Shown: positions 32,648 through 42,154 of the stretch, in pieces | Layout of the letters: each line of letters opens with the position of its first letter | How positions within the stretch are numbered: the first letter of the stretch is position 1 | Origin: Murinocardiopsis flavida | GTDB lineage: Bacteria > Actinomycetota > Actinomycetes > Streptosporangiales > Streptosporangiaceae | Reading direction: 5' to 3' | NCBI RefSeq assembly: GCF_003014485.1 | Contig: NZ_PYGA01000001.1 | Span: 248,001-312,000 of the forward strand | DNA length: 64,000 nt | Made by a program: the position numbers and the translations under genes | The notes under the pieces: generated by a model | Seen by the model: the letters and a program-made list of their open reading frames with translations, nothing else | What the model was told of the DNA's origin: nothing | The model's database searches: none

Positions 32648-34582
32648 TCAGGCGATGGTCAGCGGGAGCAGCTTGGAGCGGTCGCTCGGGCCGATCTGGA
32701 TCTCGGTGCCCATGCTCGGGCACACCCCGCAGTCGTAGCAGGGCGTCCACCGGCAGTCGTCGACCTCGACCGACTCCGAGCCGTGCAGGGAGTCCTGCCA
32801 GTCCTGCCAGAGCCAGTCGCGGTCGAGCCCGGCGTCGAGGTGGTCCCACGGCAGCACTTCGTCCTGGTCGCGCTCGCGCACGGTGAAGAAGTCGAGGTCG
32901 ACCCCTGCCTTCGGGAGCTCCGCCGCGGCGCAGCCCGCCCAGCGGTCGTAGCTGAAGTGCTCGCTCCACCCGTCGAACCGGGCGCCGTCGCGCCACACCG
33001 CCTCCACGACGGCGCCCACGCGGCGGTCGCCCCGCGACAGCAGCCCTTCGATGATGGACGGGCGGCCCTCGTGGTAGCGCAGCCCGACCGACTTGCCGTA
33101 GCGCTTGTCGTCGCGCAGGGCGGCGCGCAGCTTGCGCAGCCGCGCGTCGACCACCTCGTGCGCGGTCTGCCCGGCCCACTGGAACGGGGTCTGCGGCTTG
33201 GGCACGAACCCGCCGATGGACACGGTGCAGCGGATGTCCTTGCGGCCCGTGACCTCGCGCCCGGTCCTGATGACCTCCCGCGCGAGGTCGGCGATGGCGA
33301 GCACGTCCTCGTCGGTCTCGGTGGGCAGCCCGCACATGAAGTACAGCTTCACCTGGCGCCACCCGGCGGCGTAGGCGGCCGTGACGGTGCGGATCAGGTC
33401 GGCCTCGGTGACCATCTTGTTGATGACCCGGCGCATGCGCTCGCTGCCGCCCTCAGGGGCGAAGGTCAGCCCCGACCGGCGGCCGTTGCGGGTGAGCTCG
33501 TTGGCGAGCTCGATGTTGAACGCGTCGACCCGCGTGGACGGCAGGGACAGCCCGGTTCCGGTGCCCTCGTAGGAGTCGGCGAGGTCCTTCGCGATACCGC
33601 CGATCTCGGAGTGGTCGGCGCTCGACAGCGACAGCAGGCCGACCTCCTGGAATCCGGAGGACTTCACGCCGTCGGCCACCATCGCCGTGACGGTGTCGCG
33701 GCTGCGCTCGCGGACCGGGCGGGTGATCATCCCGGCCTGGCAGAACCGGCAGCCGCGCGTGCAGCCGCGGAAGATCTCCACGCTGTAGCGCTCGTGGACC
33801 GACTCCGCCATGGGCACGATGGGGTTCTTCGGGTAGGGCCACTGGTCGAGGTCCATCACCGTGTGCTTCTGCACCTGCCACGGGACGCCCGCGCGGTTGG
33901 GGCTGTAGCGCTCGATCCTGCCGTCGGGCAGGTAGCCGACGTCGTAGAACCGCGGGATGTACACCCCGCCGCCCGCGGCGAGGCGCAGCAGCAGGCCGTC
34001 GCGCCCGCCGGGCCGCCCCTCGCGCTTCCACTCGCGGATGACCTCGGTGATGGCGAGGGTTATCGCCTCGCCGTCGCCGAGCACCACCGCGTCGAGGAAG
34101 TCGGCGATGGGTTCGGGGTTGAACGCCGAGTGGCCGCCGGCGAGGACGACCGGGTGGTCCGCCCCGCGGTCGGCGGAGCGCAGCGGGATGCCCGCGAGGT
34201 CGAGGGCCGTGAGCATGTTGGTGTAGCCCATCTCGCTGGCGAAGCTCAGCCCCAGCACGTCGAAGGCGCCCACGGGGCGGTGGGCGTCGACCGTGAACTG
34301 GGGGATCCCGTGCTCGCGCATGATCCGTTCGAGGTCGGACCAGACGGAGTACGTGCGCTCGGCGAGGACCCCCTCGCGCTCGTTCAGCACCTCGTAGAGG
34401 ATCTGCACGCCCTGGTTGGGCACGCCCACCTCGTAGGCGTCGGGGTACATCAGCGCCCACCGGACCTCGGCGCCGTCCCAGTCCTTGATGACGGAGTTCA
34501 ACTCGCCGCCCACGTACTGGATGGGCTTCTGCACGCTGGCGAGCAGCGGTTCGAGCCGGGGGAAGACGGATTCGACGGGCAT
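32648..34582 (-). CDS. TIGR03960-family B12-binding-like radical SAM protein
   Basis: 644 residues from the ATG at 34582 (MPVESVFPRLEPLLASVQKP); an earlier in-frame start adds six residues. A degenerate B12-binding-like domain covers about 30-200 (ALMYPDAYEVGVPNQGVQIL, VVLAGGHSAFNPEPIADFLD). The radical-SAM domain begins with the cluster motif CTRGCRFC (C-x3-C-x2-C). Other motifs are FAPEGGSERMRRVINKMVTE and LYFMCGLPTETDED. Near the C-terminus, CYDCGVCPSMG may bind a second iron-sulfur cluster. The reaction is unknown. It lies downstream of rodA and upstream of its usual partner TIGR03936. Confidence 0.95.
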   Translation of the reverse strand: MPVESVFPRLEPLLASVQKPIQYVGGELNSVIKDWDGAEVRWALMYPDAYEVGVPNQGVQILYEVLNEREGVLAERTYSVWSDLERIMREHGIPQFTVDAHRPVGAFDVLGLSFASEMGYTNMLTALDLAGIPLRSADRGADHPVVLAGGHSAFNPEPIADFLDAVVLGDGEAITLAITEVIREWKREGRPGGRDGLLLRLAAGGGVYIPRFYDVGYLPDGRIERYSPNRAGVPWQVQKHTVMDLDQWPYPKNPIVPMAESVHERYSVEIFRGCTRGCRFCQAGMITRPVRERSRDTVTAMVADGVKSSGFQEVGLLSLSSADHSEIGGIAKDLADSYEGTGTGLSLPSTRVDAFNIELANELTRNGRRSGLTFAPEGGSERMRRVINKMVTEADLIRTVTAAYAAGWRQVKLYFMCGLPTETDEDVLAIADLAREVIRTGREVTGRKDIRCTVSIGGFVPKPQTPFQWAGQTAHEVVDARLRKLRAALRDDKRYGKSVGLRYHEGRPSIIEGLLSRGDRRVGAVVEAVWRDGARFDGWSEHFSYDRWAGCAAAELPKAGVDLDFFTVRERDQDEVLPWDHLDAGLDRDWLWQDWQDSLHGSESVEVDDCRWTPCYDCGVCPSMGTEIQIGPSDRSKLLPLTIA

Positions 34583-34718
34583 TGGTCGGGCCTTTCGCAC
34601 GCGGGTCCCCGGACGGCCGGTCTCCGGCGGAGGGCCGGCCCTGCCGCCGATGCGGATCCGGCTCGTCCACGCCGGATCCGCCCAGGCTAGCCGTTCCCAC
34701 CCCAGGGCTTTCCCACCC

Positions 34719-35912
34719 TCACTCGAAACCGCGGTCTCGCGCGTGGATGCCCAGGACCAGGCCGACCGCCACCAACTGGGCGATCGCCGCCGTTCCCCCG
34801 TAGGACACGAACGGCAGCGGGAGCCCGGTGATCGGCATGATGCCCAGTGTCATCCCGATGTTGATGAAGCTCTGGAAGGTGAGCCACGCGGCGACGCCGA
34901 CGCACACGAGGCGGCCGTACGGCTGCTCGCACCGCGCCGCGATGCGCAGGACCCGCCAGATGACGGCGCCGAGCAGGCCGATGATGAGGACACCGCCGAT
35001 GAAGCCCAACTCCTCGCCCGCGACGGTGAAGATGAAGTCGGTGTGCTGCTCGGGCACGAAGCGGCCGCTGGTCTGCTCGCCTTTGAACAGACCGGTGCCG
35101 TGCAGGCCGCCGGAGCCGATGGCGATGATGGCCTGGTTGGCGTTGTACCCGGCGCCGCGCGGGTCGGCGGCGGGGTCGATGAAGGTGGCGAACCGCGCGA
35201 GCTGGTAGGACTTGAGCAGCCCGAACCACCAGACGCTGCCGGCCGCGAGCAGCCCGCAGCCGATGAGGCCGATCACCCACCGCACCGGGGCGCCCGACAG
35301 GGTCAGCATCGACAGGTAGATGACGCCGAGCACCATCGCGGTGCCGAGGTCCGGCTGGGCCAGGATGAGGCCCATGGGCACCGCCAGCGCCACCAGGCTG
35401 GCGAGGACGTCGCGGGTCGTGGGCGCGCGCTCGCCGTCGCGCGGTTCGCCCAGGAGCATGCCGACCCCGAGGATCAGCCCGATCTTGGCGACCTCGCCGG
35501 GTTGGGCCTGGAAGCCGCCGATGACGATCCAGGAGCGGGAGCCGTTGACGACGGCGCCGAGCGGGGTGAGGACGAGGGCCAGGCCCACCGCGGCGACCAC
35601 GAACACGATCGGCGCGTAGGCGCGCGGTTTGCGGTAGTCGACCGACGCGACCAGCAGGCAGCCGACGAACCCGATGCCGAGGTTGATCAGGTGCCGTTCG
35701 ACGAACGTCGCCGCTTCGGCCTGGTCGACGTGGCCGAGTGTGGACGCCCACACCAGCAGCGTCCCGAGCAGCGAGAGTGCGGCGACGGCGAGCAGCAGCA
35801 CCCAGTCGACGCGGCGCGGCACGCCCGCCGCCATGAGGCGGGCCGCGCGCCCGGGCGCGCGGATCGGCGCCAGGTGCGTGACGGGGTCGACCTGCGCGGG
35901 TCCTCCCTTCAT
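34719..35912 (-). CDS. rodA: SEDS peptidoglycan glycosyltransferase RodA
   Basis: 397 residues; its ATG overlaps the PBP2 stop (TGATG). About ten membrane helices. SEDS signatures are GSRSWIVIGGFQAQPGEVAK, LAQPDLGTAMVLGVIYLSML, HTDFIFTVAGEELGFIGGVL and TGLPLPFVSYGGTA; the catalytic Asp of SEDS polymerases is the D of QPDLGT or the equivalent loop. With PBP2 it forms the elongation synthase; the Streptomyces counterpart (sfr) is needed for spore wall and hyphal growth. It is the last gene of the mre cluster. Confidence 0.96.
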   Translation of the reverse strand: MKGGPAQVDPVTHLAPIRAPGRAARLMAAGVPRRVDWVLLLAVAALSLLGTLLVWASTLGHVDQAEAATFVERHLINLGIGFVGCLLVASVDYRKPRAYAPIVFVVAAVGLALVLTPLGAVVNGSRSWIVIGGFQAQPGEVAKIGLILGVGMLLGEPRDGERAPTTRDVLASLVALAVPMGLILAQPDLGTAMVLGVIYLSMLTLSGAPVRWVIGLIGCGLLAAGSVWWFGLLKSYQLARFATFIDPAADPRGAGYNANQAIIAIGSGGLHGTGLFKGEQTSGRFVPEQHTDFIFTVAGEELGFIGGVLIIGLLGAVIWRVLRIAARCEQPYGRLVCVGVAAWLTFQSFINIGMTLGIMPITGLPLPFVSYGGTAAIAQLVAVGLVLGIHARDRGFE

Positions 35913-38107
35913 CACGGGCGGAACCCTTCGGGGAGGTCGACGCTGCCGTCGGGTTTCACGGCGGGCAGCTCCTTCGGCGGTGCGCCGTCGGGCATGGCCG
36001 GTTCGGTCTTGCCCTTCTTGGGTTTCGCCCCCTTGGCGCCCTCGGCGTCGTCGGTCTTCGGGGCGAAGCCGTAGATGCCGTCGTAGATCTTGCGGACGAC
36101 GGGGGCGGCGTTGGTGCCGCCGGTACCGGACTGGGAGAGCAGCGCCACGACGGCGAACTGCGGGTCGTCGGCAGGGGCGTAGGACGCGAACCAGGCCGAG
36201 GACTCCTTCCCGTTGCTGGAGGCCGAACCCGTCTTGCCGGCGATCGGCACCTGGTCGAGCGGGAAGTCCGTGAACGCCCCGCGGGCGGTCCCGCTCTTGG
36301 GCACGTCGCGCAGCGCGGTCTGGAGGTACTTCAGCGTCTCGTCGCTGATCGGGAGCTTGCCGGCCTTGACGGGTTCGACGGGGTCGACCGTCTTGCCGTC
36401 GGCCGAGACGAACGCCTTGGCGACCCGGGGCTCGTACAGTGTCCCGCCGTTGGCGATGGCGGCGTAGGCGCGCGCCAACTGCAACGGGGTCACCAGCACG
36501 TCGCCCTGGCCGATGGCGAAGTTCGCCGCGTCGCCGGCCCGGTACACCCAGCCGTCCTTGCACTGCTCCTTGGCGACCTGGAGCAGGTAGCCGTCCTGGG
36601 CGCCGCCTTCGCCCCGGCCGCCCTTGGCGAGCTTGCAGTTCGCCTCCCTGGTGGTCTCCCAGTAGTCCTTCTTCCACTCGCGCGAGGGGATGCGGCCGGC
36701 CGACTCGTGCGGCAGGTCGATCCCCGTCGGCGCGCCGAACCCGTAGCCCTTCGCCATGCGGGACATGGAGTCCTTGGGGTTCTTGGGCTTCATGCCGCCG
36801 TCCTGCTTCCACATGTCGTACGCGAGCTGGTAGAAGACGGTGTTGCAGGAGACCTCGATGGCCTTGCGCAGGCTGATGGAGCCGTGCGCGCCGCCCTCGT
36901 AGTTCTCGAAGGACCGGTTGCCCACCATCACCGAGCTGGGGCAGTTGTAGATGCCGTCGCGCGACGACCCGTTCTCGACCGCCGCGGACAGGGTCGACAC
37001 CTTGAACGTCGACGCCGGGGGGAACTCGCCCTGGACCGCGCGGGAGGTCAGCGGCTGCCCGGCGTCCTTGCTCAGCAGGTCGTTGTAGGTCTTCTGGTCG
37101 ATGCCGCCCTCCCAGACCTTGGGGTCGTAGGTGGGCACGCTCGCCATGGCGACGACGCGCCCGGTGCGCACGTCGAGCACGACGCTCGCGCCGGAGTCGG
37201 CGGGTTTGCCCTCGGCGCGGGCCTTGTCGAGCCCTTCGGCGAGCGCCTCCTCGGTGATCTTCTGGACCTTGGCGTCCATCCCCGTCACCAGGTGCTGGCC
37301 GGGTTCGGGCGCGGTCTCCTTGACCATTCCGGTGACGTTGCCCTTGCTGTCGACGGCGAGCTTGCGCAGGCCCGCTTCGCCGCGCAGCCGCTGGTCGTAG
37401 ACTGCTTCGAGGCCGTCGCGGCCCACCTGGTCGACACCGCTGAACTGGGTGCGCAGCTTGTGCCGCTTCTCCAGCTCGTCCTGGGTGACGGGCTGGAGGT
37501 AGCCGAGCACCTGCGCTGCGGCCTTGCCGCCGGGGTATTCGCGCTGCGCGTGCTGCTGGGCCGAGATTCCCGGGAACTCCTCCTGCCGCTCCATGATCTG
37601 GAGGGCGACCTTGGGTTCCACGTCCTCGGCGAGGGTGATGGGCTGGTAGGGCGACCCCGGCCAGCAGGGCCGCGACACTGTGGGGCCGCAGAGGCGGGTG
37701 CGGCCGCGCAGCTCCTTGTAGTCGGTGTCGAGCACCTCGGCGAGCCGGGTGAGGACGCCGGCGCCGCCGTCCTCCTGCTGCGCCAGCGCGTGGAAGTCGG
37801 CGGAGACCACGAGTTCGGTGTTGTTGCGCACGAGCGGGCGGCCGGCGGCGTCCAGGATCTGCCCCCGCGTCGCGGGGACCATCAGGTCCTGGGTGCGGTT
37901 CTCCTCGGCTGCCTGCTGGTAGTACGACGCCATGGGGACCTGGAGGTACCAGAGGCGGCCCGCCAGGACGACGAGCATCGCCACGATCAGTACCTGCGCG
38001 ATGACCAGGCCGATGGTGCCGGGCGCGCCGCGGCGCGCCGGTGCGGTGGCGCGGTCGGGCAGGGTCGCGGAACGGCGCCGCGACGAGGCGCGTCGGAACG
38101 GTCTCAC
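35912..38107 (-). CDS. mrdA: Penicillin-binding protein 2 (class B transpeptidase)
   Basis: 731 residues from the GTG at 38107, overlapping the mreD stop (GTGA). A basic N-terminus and one anchor helix (about 33-53, IGLVIAQVLIVAMLVVLAGR) precede the dimerisation/pedestal domain and the transpeptidase domain. Active-site motifs are the SxxK in FPPASTFKVS, SCN in IEVSCNTVFYQ and KTG in VPIAGKTGSASS. A Lys/Pro-rich cytoplasm-distal tail of about 50 residues ends in DLPEGFRP. It crosslinks wall made by RodA. Confidence 0.96.
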   Translation of the reverse strand: MRPFRRASSRRRSATLPDRATAPARRGAPGTIGLVIAQVLIVAMLVVLAGRLWYLQVPMASYYQQAAEENRTQDLMVPATRGQILDAAGRPLVRNNTELVVSADFHALAQQEDGGAGVLTRLAEVLDTDYKELRGRTRLCGPTVSRPCWPGSPYQPITLAEDVEPKVALQIMERQEEFPGISAQQHAQREYPGGKAAAQVLGYLQPVTQDELEKRHKLRTQFSGVDQVGRDGLEAVYDQRLRGEAGLRKLAVDSKGNVTGMVKETAPEPGQHLVTGMDAKVQKITEEALAEGLDKARAEGKPADSGASVVLDVRTGRVVAMASVPTYDPKVWEGGIDQKTYNDLLSKDAGQPLTSRAVQGEFPPASTFKVSTLSAAVENGSSRDGIYNCPSSVMVGNRSFENYEGGAHGSISLRKAIEVSCNTVFYQLAYDMWKQDGGMKPKNPKDSMSRMAKGYGFGAPTGIDLPHESAGRIPSREWKKDYWETTREANCKLAKGGRGEGGAQDGYLLQVAKEQCKDGWVYRAGDAANFAIGQGDVLVTPLQLARAYAAIANGGTLYEPRVAKAFVSADGKTVDPVEPVKAGKLPISDETLKYLQTALRDVPKSGTARGAFTDFPLDQVPIAGKTGSASSNGKESSAWFASYAPADDPQFAVVALLSQSGTGGTNAAPVVRKIYDGIYGFAPKTDDAEGAKGAKPKKGKTEPAMPDGAPPKELPAVKPDGSVDLPEGFRP

Positions 38108-38652
38108 CGGGCGACCCCCCTGCTCAGCCAGGGCGCGTCGCCGATGGCGGCGAACTCGTCGTGGTCCATCCTGCGCAGCAGCCACAGCGCCGGGTACAGC
38201 ACGAACGGGCTGAGGACCATGGTCATCAGCAGCGTGGCCGGGACGACGACGGCGACCGCTCCCAGTCCGACGCGCGGGTCGCCCAGCACCATGCCGATGA
38301 AGGCGAACCCCAGGCACACGGCGAGCGTGGCCCCGGCGGCGACGCCGAGCGGCCACAGCCACGAGCGCCCATTCGACTCGCGCAGGCTGCCGACTGCGTA
38401 GCCGGCCAGGCACAGCAGCAGCGCGTAGCGGCCGATCTCATGGTCGGCCGGCGGCAGGACGTCGACGGCGAGCCCGCCGCAGAACCCCGCGAACGCCCCT
38501 GCGGCGCTGGTGCCGCTCAGGGCGATCGCGACCACGACGAGGATCACCAGGTCGGGCGCCACCCCCCAGGGCAGCGGCAGCCGGTCGACCAGTGCCGTCT
38601 GGACCAGTACGGCCGCGATCAGCAGTCCGATCGCGGCGAATCCCCGTTTCAC
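38104..38652 (-). CDS. mreD: Rod-shape protein MreD
   Basis: 182 residues with five or six membrane helices, starting MKRGFAAIGLLIAAVLVQTA. The central FCGGLAVDVLPPADHEIGRY, with GRYALLLCLAGYAVG after it, is the recognisable MreD motif. It overlaps mreC and PBP2 genes by 4 bp each, so the whole chain is translationally coupled. MreD sits in the elongation complex with MreC. Confidence 0.93.
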   Translation of the reverse strand: MKRGFAAIGLLIAAVLVQTALVDRLPLPWGVAPDLVILVVVAIALSGTSAAGAFAGFCGGLAVDVLPPADHEIGRYALLLCLAGYAVGSLRESNGRSWLWPLGVAAGATLAVCLGFAFIGMVLGDPRVGLGAVAVVVPATLLMTMVLSPFVLYPALWLLRRMDHDEFAAIGDAPWLSRGVAR

Positions 38653-39707
38653 CGGTCCTCCCCTGAGCCGTCCGGGTCGCGCGGCCGGTCGGATTCGGCG
38701 TCGGCCGCCGGTCCGTCCTCGGCCGGGGCGTCCTCCTCGGACGCCTTCTTCCTGTCGGCCGCGGCCTTCTTCTCCGCCGCGGTCTGCTTCTTGCCGGCCT
38801 TCTCCTTCCCGTCCTTCTCCTTCGGGTCGCCGGGCTTGGGCGGCAGGACGGCGTCGCGCGGGTCCTCCTTCGGACCGGCGACGACCACGCCGACGATGTC
38901 CAGCGCGCTGACGTCCACGACCGGGGCGACCTGCGCGGTGCGGCTGAGCGCGCCGGGCGTGTCCTCGACCTTCTCGACCGTGCCGACGGGCACCCCCGGA
39001 ACGAACGGCGCGCCGCCGTGCGACCCGAGGGTGACGATCCGCTCCCCCTTGCCGACCTTCGCCGAGGCGTCGAGCAGCTCGAAGCGCAGCGGGGCGGTCT
39101 CGGCGATGGAGCGCGACGCCCCGCTGATGGTGCCGATCTCCTCGGACCCCTCCAGCCGGGCGCCGACGGTGGACGCCCCGTCGGTGAGCAGCAGCACCGT
39201 CGAGGTGTCGGTCCCGGCGCGGACGACCCGGCCCACGAGTCCGTCGCCGTTGACGACGGTCTGGTCGCGGCGCACGCCGTCGCGGGTGCCGACATCGAGG
39301 GTCACCGTGTCGGCGTAGCCCTGCGGGGTCAGGTGGGTCACGGCGTTGGCGCCGACGATCTCGTAGCCGCCGAGGCCGGACAGGTTCAGCAGGCGTTCCA
39401 GCTCGCCCGAGCGGCCTTCGTCGCGCTCCTGGGCGCCGATCTGCCGGGTGAGTTCGGAGTTGCGCGCCTTGAGGTCCTCGATCTCCTCGCGTGCTCCGGG
39501 CGCCGCGAGCGCGGCGCGGTAGGTGTCGGATACCGGGCCGGTGACGGTGGTCACCGCTGCGGACACGGGCCCGAACACCGCGGCGCCCGCTGTGCGGGCG
39601 CCCTTGGTGACGGGGTCGCCGCCGCCGCGCGCGTCGAGCACGAGCAGCACGACGCAGGCGGTGAGCAGGACGCCGAGGACGACCCGCGACCGGGAGGCGT
39701 CGCGCAT
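38649..39707 (-). CDS. mreC: Rod-shape-determining protein MreC
   Basis: 352 residues from the ATG at 39707 with GGGGAGG upstream; a GTG at 39719 is an alternative start. One anchor helix (about 8-24), a coiled coil (about 65-100, EIEDLKARNSELTRQIGAQE), then the two beta-barrel domain of MreC with GTRDGVRRDQTVVNGDGLVG and GSHGGAPFVPGVPVGTVEKV. A Lys/Glu/Asp-rich tail of about 75 residues is longer than in E. coli and typical of actinomycetes. MreC activates PBP2 from outside the membrane. Confidence 0.95.
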   Translation of the reverse strand: MRDASRSRVVLGVLLTACVVLLVLDARGGGDPVTKGARTAGAAVFGPVSAAVTTVTGPVSDTYRAALAAPGAREEIEDLKARNSELTRQIGAQERDEGRSGELERLLNLSGLGGYEIVGANAVTHLTPQGYADTVTLDVGTRDGVRRDQTVVNGDGLVGRVVRAGTDTSTVLLLTDGASTVGARLEGSEEIGTISGASRSIAETAPLRFELLDASAKVGKGERIVTLGSHGGAPFVPGVPVGTVEKVEDTPGALSRTAQVAPVVDVSALDIVGVVVAGPKEDPRDAVLPPKPGDPKEKDGKEKAGKKQTAAEKKAAADRKKASEEDAPAEDGPAADAESDRPRDPDGSGEDR

Positions 39708-39776
39708 GTCAGGCGGCACCTCCCCTGGGCGCGCCGCCGAGGCGGCGGGGCGGGCTCCCCGCGCGCCGCGGCGCCA

Positions 39777-40811
39777 TCAGCGCCGCCTTTCCGGGACGAG
39801 CACCTGGTTGAGGCGTTCGTAGTTCTCGACGCAGGTGCCGGTGCCGACCGCGACGGAGTCGAGGGCGTTCTCGGCGACGTGGATGGGCATCCCCGTCTCG
39901 TGCCGGAGCCGTTCGTCCAGGCCGCGCAGCAGCGCGCCGCCGCCGGTGACGGCGACCCCCCGGTCCATGATGTCGCCGGAGAGCTCCGGCGGGCATTTGT
40001 CCAGCGAGGTGCGGACCGCGTCGATGACGGCGGTGACCGGTTCCTCTATCGCGTGGCGGACGTCGGCGGCCGACATCACCACCGTCTTCGGGAGCCCGCT
40101 GATGAGGTCGCGGCCGCGCACCTCGGCGTGCAGCTCCTCGGAGCCGGTGGGGTACGCCGACCCGATGGCGACCTTCAGCTCCTCGGCGGTGCGCTCCCCG
40201 ATCATCAGGGAGTACTCCTTCTTGACGTAGGTCATGATCGCCTGGTCGAGCTCGTCGCCGCCCACTCGGATCGACTGCGAGGTGACGATCCCGCCCATGG
40301 AGATGACGGCGACCTCGGTGGTGCCGCCGCCGATGTCGACGACCATGTTCCCGGTGGGCTCGTGGACCGGCAGCCCGGCGCCGATCGCGGCCGCCATGGG
40401 CTCTTCGATGATGTAGACCCGGCGGGCGCCGGCCTGGTACCCGGCCTCCTTGACCGCGCGGTGCTCGACCGAGGTGATCCCGCTGGGCACCGCGACGATG
40501 ATGCGGGGCTTGGCGAAATGGCGGCGGCGGTGGATCTTCTGGATGAAGTAGCGGAGCATCCGCTCGGTGATCTCGAAGTCGGCGATGACGCCGTCCTTCA
40601 GCGGCCGCACCGCGTGGATGTTGGTGGGCGTGCGGCCGATCATCTGCTTGGCCTCGATGCCGACCGCGACGATGCGGCCGGTCGAGGTGTTCAGGGCGAC
40701 GACCGAGGGTTCGTTGAGCACGATCCCGCGGCCCCGCACGTACACGAGGGTGTTGGCGGTACCGAGGTCGACCGCCATGTCGCGGCCGAGAAAGGAAAGG
40801 TTATTGGTCAT
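39777..40811 (-). CDS. mreB: Actin-like cell-shape protein MreB
   Basis: 344 residues, standard length, with GAGGA seven bases before the ATG. Phosphate-1 motif [20 protein letters not shown], connect segments [20 protein letters not shown] and [20 protein letters not shown], and adenosine motif [17 protein letters not shown] are all present. MreB filaments position the elongation machinery; in sporulating actinomycetes it acts mainly in spore wall formation. First gene of the mre cluster; its promoter must lie in 40812-40965. Confidence 0.97.
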   Translation of the reverse strand: MTNNLSFLGRDMAVDLGTANTLVYVRGRGIVLNEPSVVALNTSTGRIVAVGIEAKQMIGRTPTNIHAVRPLKDGVIADFEITERMLRYFIQKIHRRRHFAKPRIIVAVPSGITSVEHRAVKEAGYQAGARRVYIIEEPMAAAIGAGLPVHEPTGNMVVDIGGGTTEVAVISMGGIVTSQSIRVGGDELDQAIMTYVKKEYSLMIGERTAEELKVAIGSAYPTGSEELHAEVRGRDLISGLPKTVVMSAADVRHAIEEPVTAVIDAVRTSLDKCPPELSGDIMDRGVAVTGGGALLRGLDERLRHETGMPIHVAENALDSVAVGTGTCVENYERLNQVLVPERRR

Positions 40812-40971
40812 GAATCGTCCTCAGCGGCACCAATCGGGTGCATCGCACACGGAGCGGTCAATACGGCGGCGATCCCACCTGGATGTGGATCCAGTACTCG
40901 CAATCGTAACGGTCCGGAGTTGAACGGTTACGCAAACACACCGAATTGTTGTCGTCGCCGAGGACGAAAAA

Positions 40972-40996
40972 GTGCCGGAGGCTACCCCTCCGGCAC
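40972..40996 (-). terminator. Intrinsic terminator of ndk
   Basis: Arms gtgccggagg (40972-40981) and cctccggcac (40987-40996), 5-nt loop. The flanking A-run at 40967-40971 reads as TTTTT on the minus strand, directly after the hairpin. It separates ndk from mreB. Confidence 0.9.
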
Positions 40997-41013
40997 CGAC
41001 CCCACCTGGGCGA

Positions 41014-41421
41014 TCAGCCCAGGTCGGGGAAGAACAGCTTGATCTCGCGCTCGGCCGAATACGTGGAATCGGAACCGTGCACCAGGTTCGCCTGCACCTC
41101 CAGGGCGAAGTCGCCGCGGATCGTGCCGGGACCGGCCGCGACGGGGTCGGTGGCGCCGGCCAGCGCGCGGAACGCCTCGACCGAGCGCTCGCCCTCCAGG
41201 ACCATGGCGATCAGCGGGCCGCTGGTGATGAACTCGACCAGGGAGGGGAAGAACGGACGGGAGGCGTGCTCCTCGTAGTGCGTCTTGGCGGTGCCCTCGT
41301 CCAGGGTGCGCAGTTCCATGGCGACGATCCGCAGGCCCTTGCGCTCGATCCGGGTGAGGATCTCGCCGACGAGGTTGCGGGCCACGCCATCGGGCTTGAT
41401 CAGGACAAGGGTGCGCTCCAC
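41014..41421 (-). CDS. ndk: Nucleoside-diphosphate kinase
   Basis: 135 residues from the GTG at 41421, after GAGGAGAG; the longer open frame is not Ndk sequence. [20 protein letters not shown] at the start and the phospho-histidine H115 in [17 protein letters not shown] are diagnostic. It balances NTP pools by phosphate transfer through the His. Ends in the terminator at 40972-40996. Confidence 0.97.
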   Translation of the reverse strand: MERTLVLIKPDGVARNLVGEILTRIERKGLRIVAMELRTLDEGTAKTHYEEHASRPFFPSLVEFITSGPLIAMVLEGERSVEAFRALAGATDPVAAGPGTIRGDFALEVQANLVHGSDSTYSAEREIKLFFPDLG

Positions 41422-41800
41422 GGCAGATCTCTCCTCGGCTTCGAGCGGGTTTCGGTCATACGGGCCCCAAGATCCGGCGGTGTACCGGATGGGGTACTTC
41501 TGGTCGGCGCGCACCGGGCGGTGCCGGGCCGGCCCGCGGCGCGGCTCGGCGCGCGGGTGCCGGAACGCCCCGCGCCATGCACGGCGGGCGGCCGAGGAAA
41601 CCCTACCGGTTCGGCCGCCCCCATCGGGTGCCGCGCCGAACACCCGCCGCGGGACCCACGGCACGGCGTCCCACGGACACCGCCTGGGCACTCACCGCCG
41701 CGTTGGCCACGGAACGGCATCACGGACACCGCCTCGCCCCCTACTCCCCTGCGAGGGCCACCGCAGCGCTCACGGCGTCCCACGGACACCGCCGCGGCAC
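41422..41800. other. Intergenic region with 23-bp direct repeats
   Basis: A 23-bp sequence starting cacggcgtcccacggac occurs perfectly at 41662-41684 and 41771-41793, and in degenerate form around 41709-41734. No CDS is supported. The ndk promoter should be within about 100 bp of 41421. Confidence 0.65.
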
Positions 41801-42148
41801 TCACTCCGCTGCGGGGACCGCCTCCGCGCGCTGCCGTTCGATCGCGTCGGTACTGCGGCCCAGCATGAACCCCGTGACCCACAGTCCCGCGAAGATGGCG
41901 GCGACGATCCACAGCATCGGCACGGCGAAGCTGCTCACCAGGAACGCGGCCTGGAGCACCCAGCCGCCCGCGTGCGCCCAGCCGTGCTTGCGCTGCAAAC
42001 CGGCGAGCAGCACCGCGGCGACCGCCATCCCGCCCCAGACCAGGCCCGCGACGCCGGGCGCGACACCGCCCTGCATGATGGCGACCGGGATGGCGAGGCC
42101 GATGGCGACGGACTCCAGCACGAGCACGACAGCACAGATGGTGCGCAC
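41801..42148 (-). CDS. DUF4233 membrane protein
   Basis: 115 residues, GTG start. Four hydrophobic helices (MRTICAVVLVLESVAIGLAI; VAGLVWGGMAVAAVLLAGL; AHAGGWVLQAAFLVSSFAVP; MLWIVAAIFAGLWVTGFMLG). DUF4233 genes follow folC in most actinomycetes, and this one starts 6 bp after the folC stop. Function unknown. The GRSTDAIERQRAEA tail is cytoplasmic. Confidence 0.9.
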   Translation of the reverse strand: MRTICAVVLVLESVAIGLAIPVAIMQGGVAPGVAGLVWGGMAVAAVLLAGLQRKHGWAHAGGWVLQAAFLVSSFAVPMLWIVAAIFAGLWVTGFMLGRSTDAIERQRAEAVPAAE

Positions 42149-42154
42149 GGTCGG

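Noticed and set aside
32306-34690. A plus-strand frame of about 790 codons opposite the radical-SAM gene
   Set aside because: Composition is repetitive Val/His/Asp/Arg, as expected of an antisense frame in high-GC DNA; the minus strand encodes a complete TIGR03960 protein.
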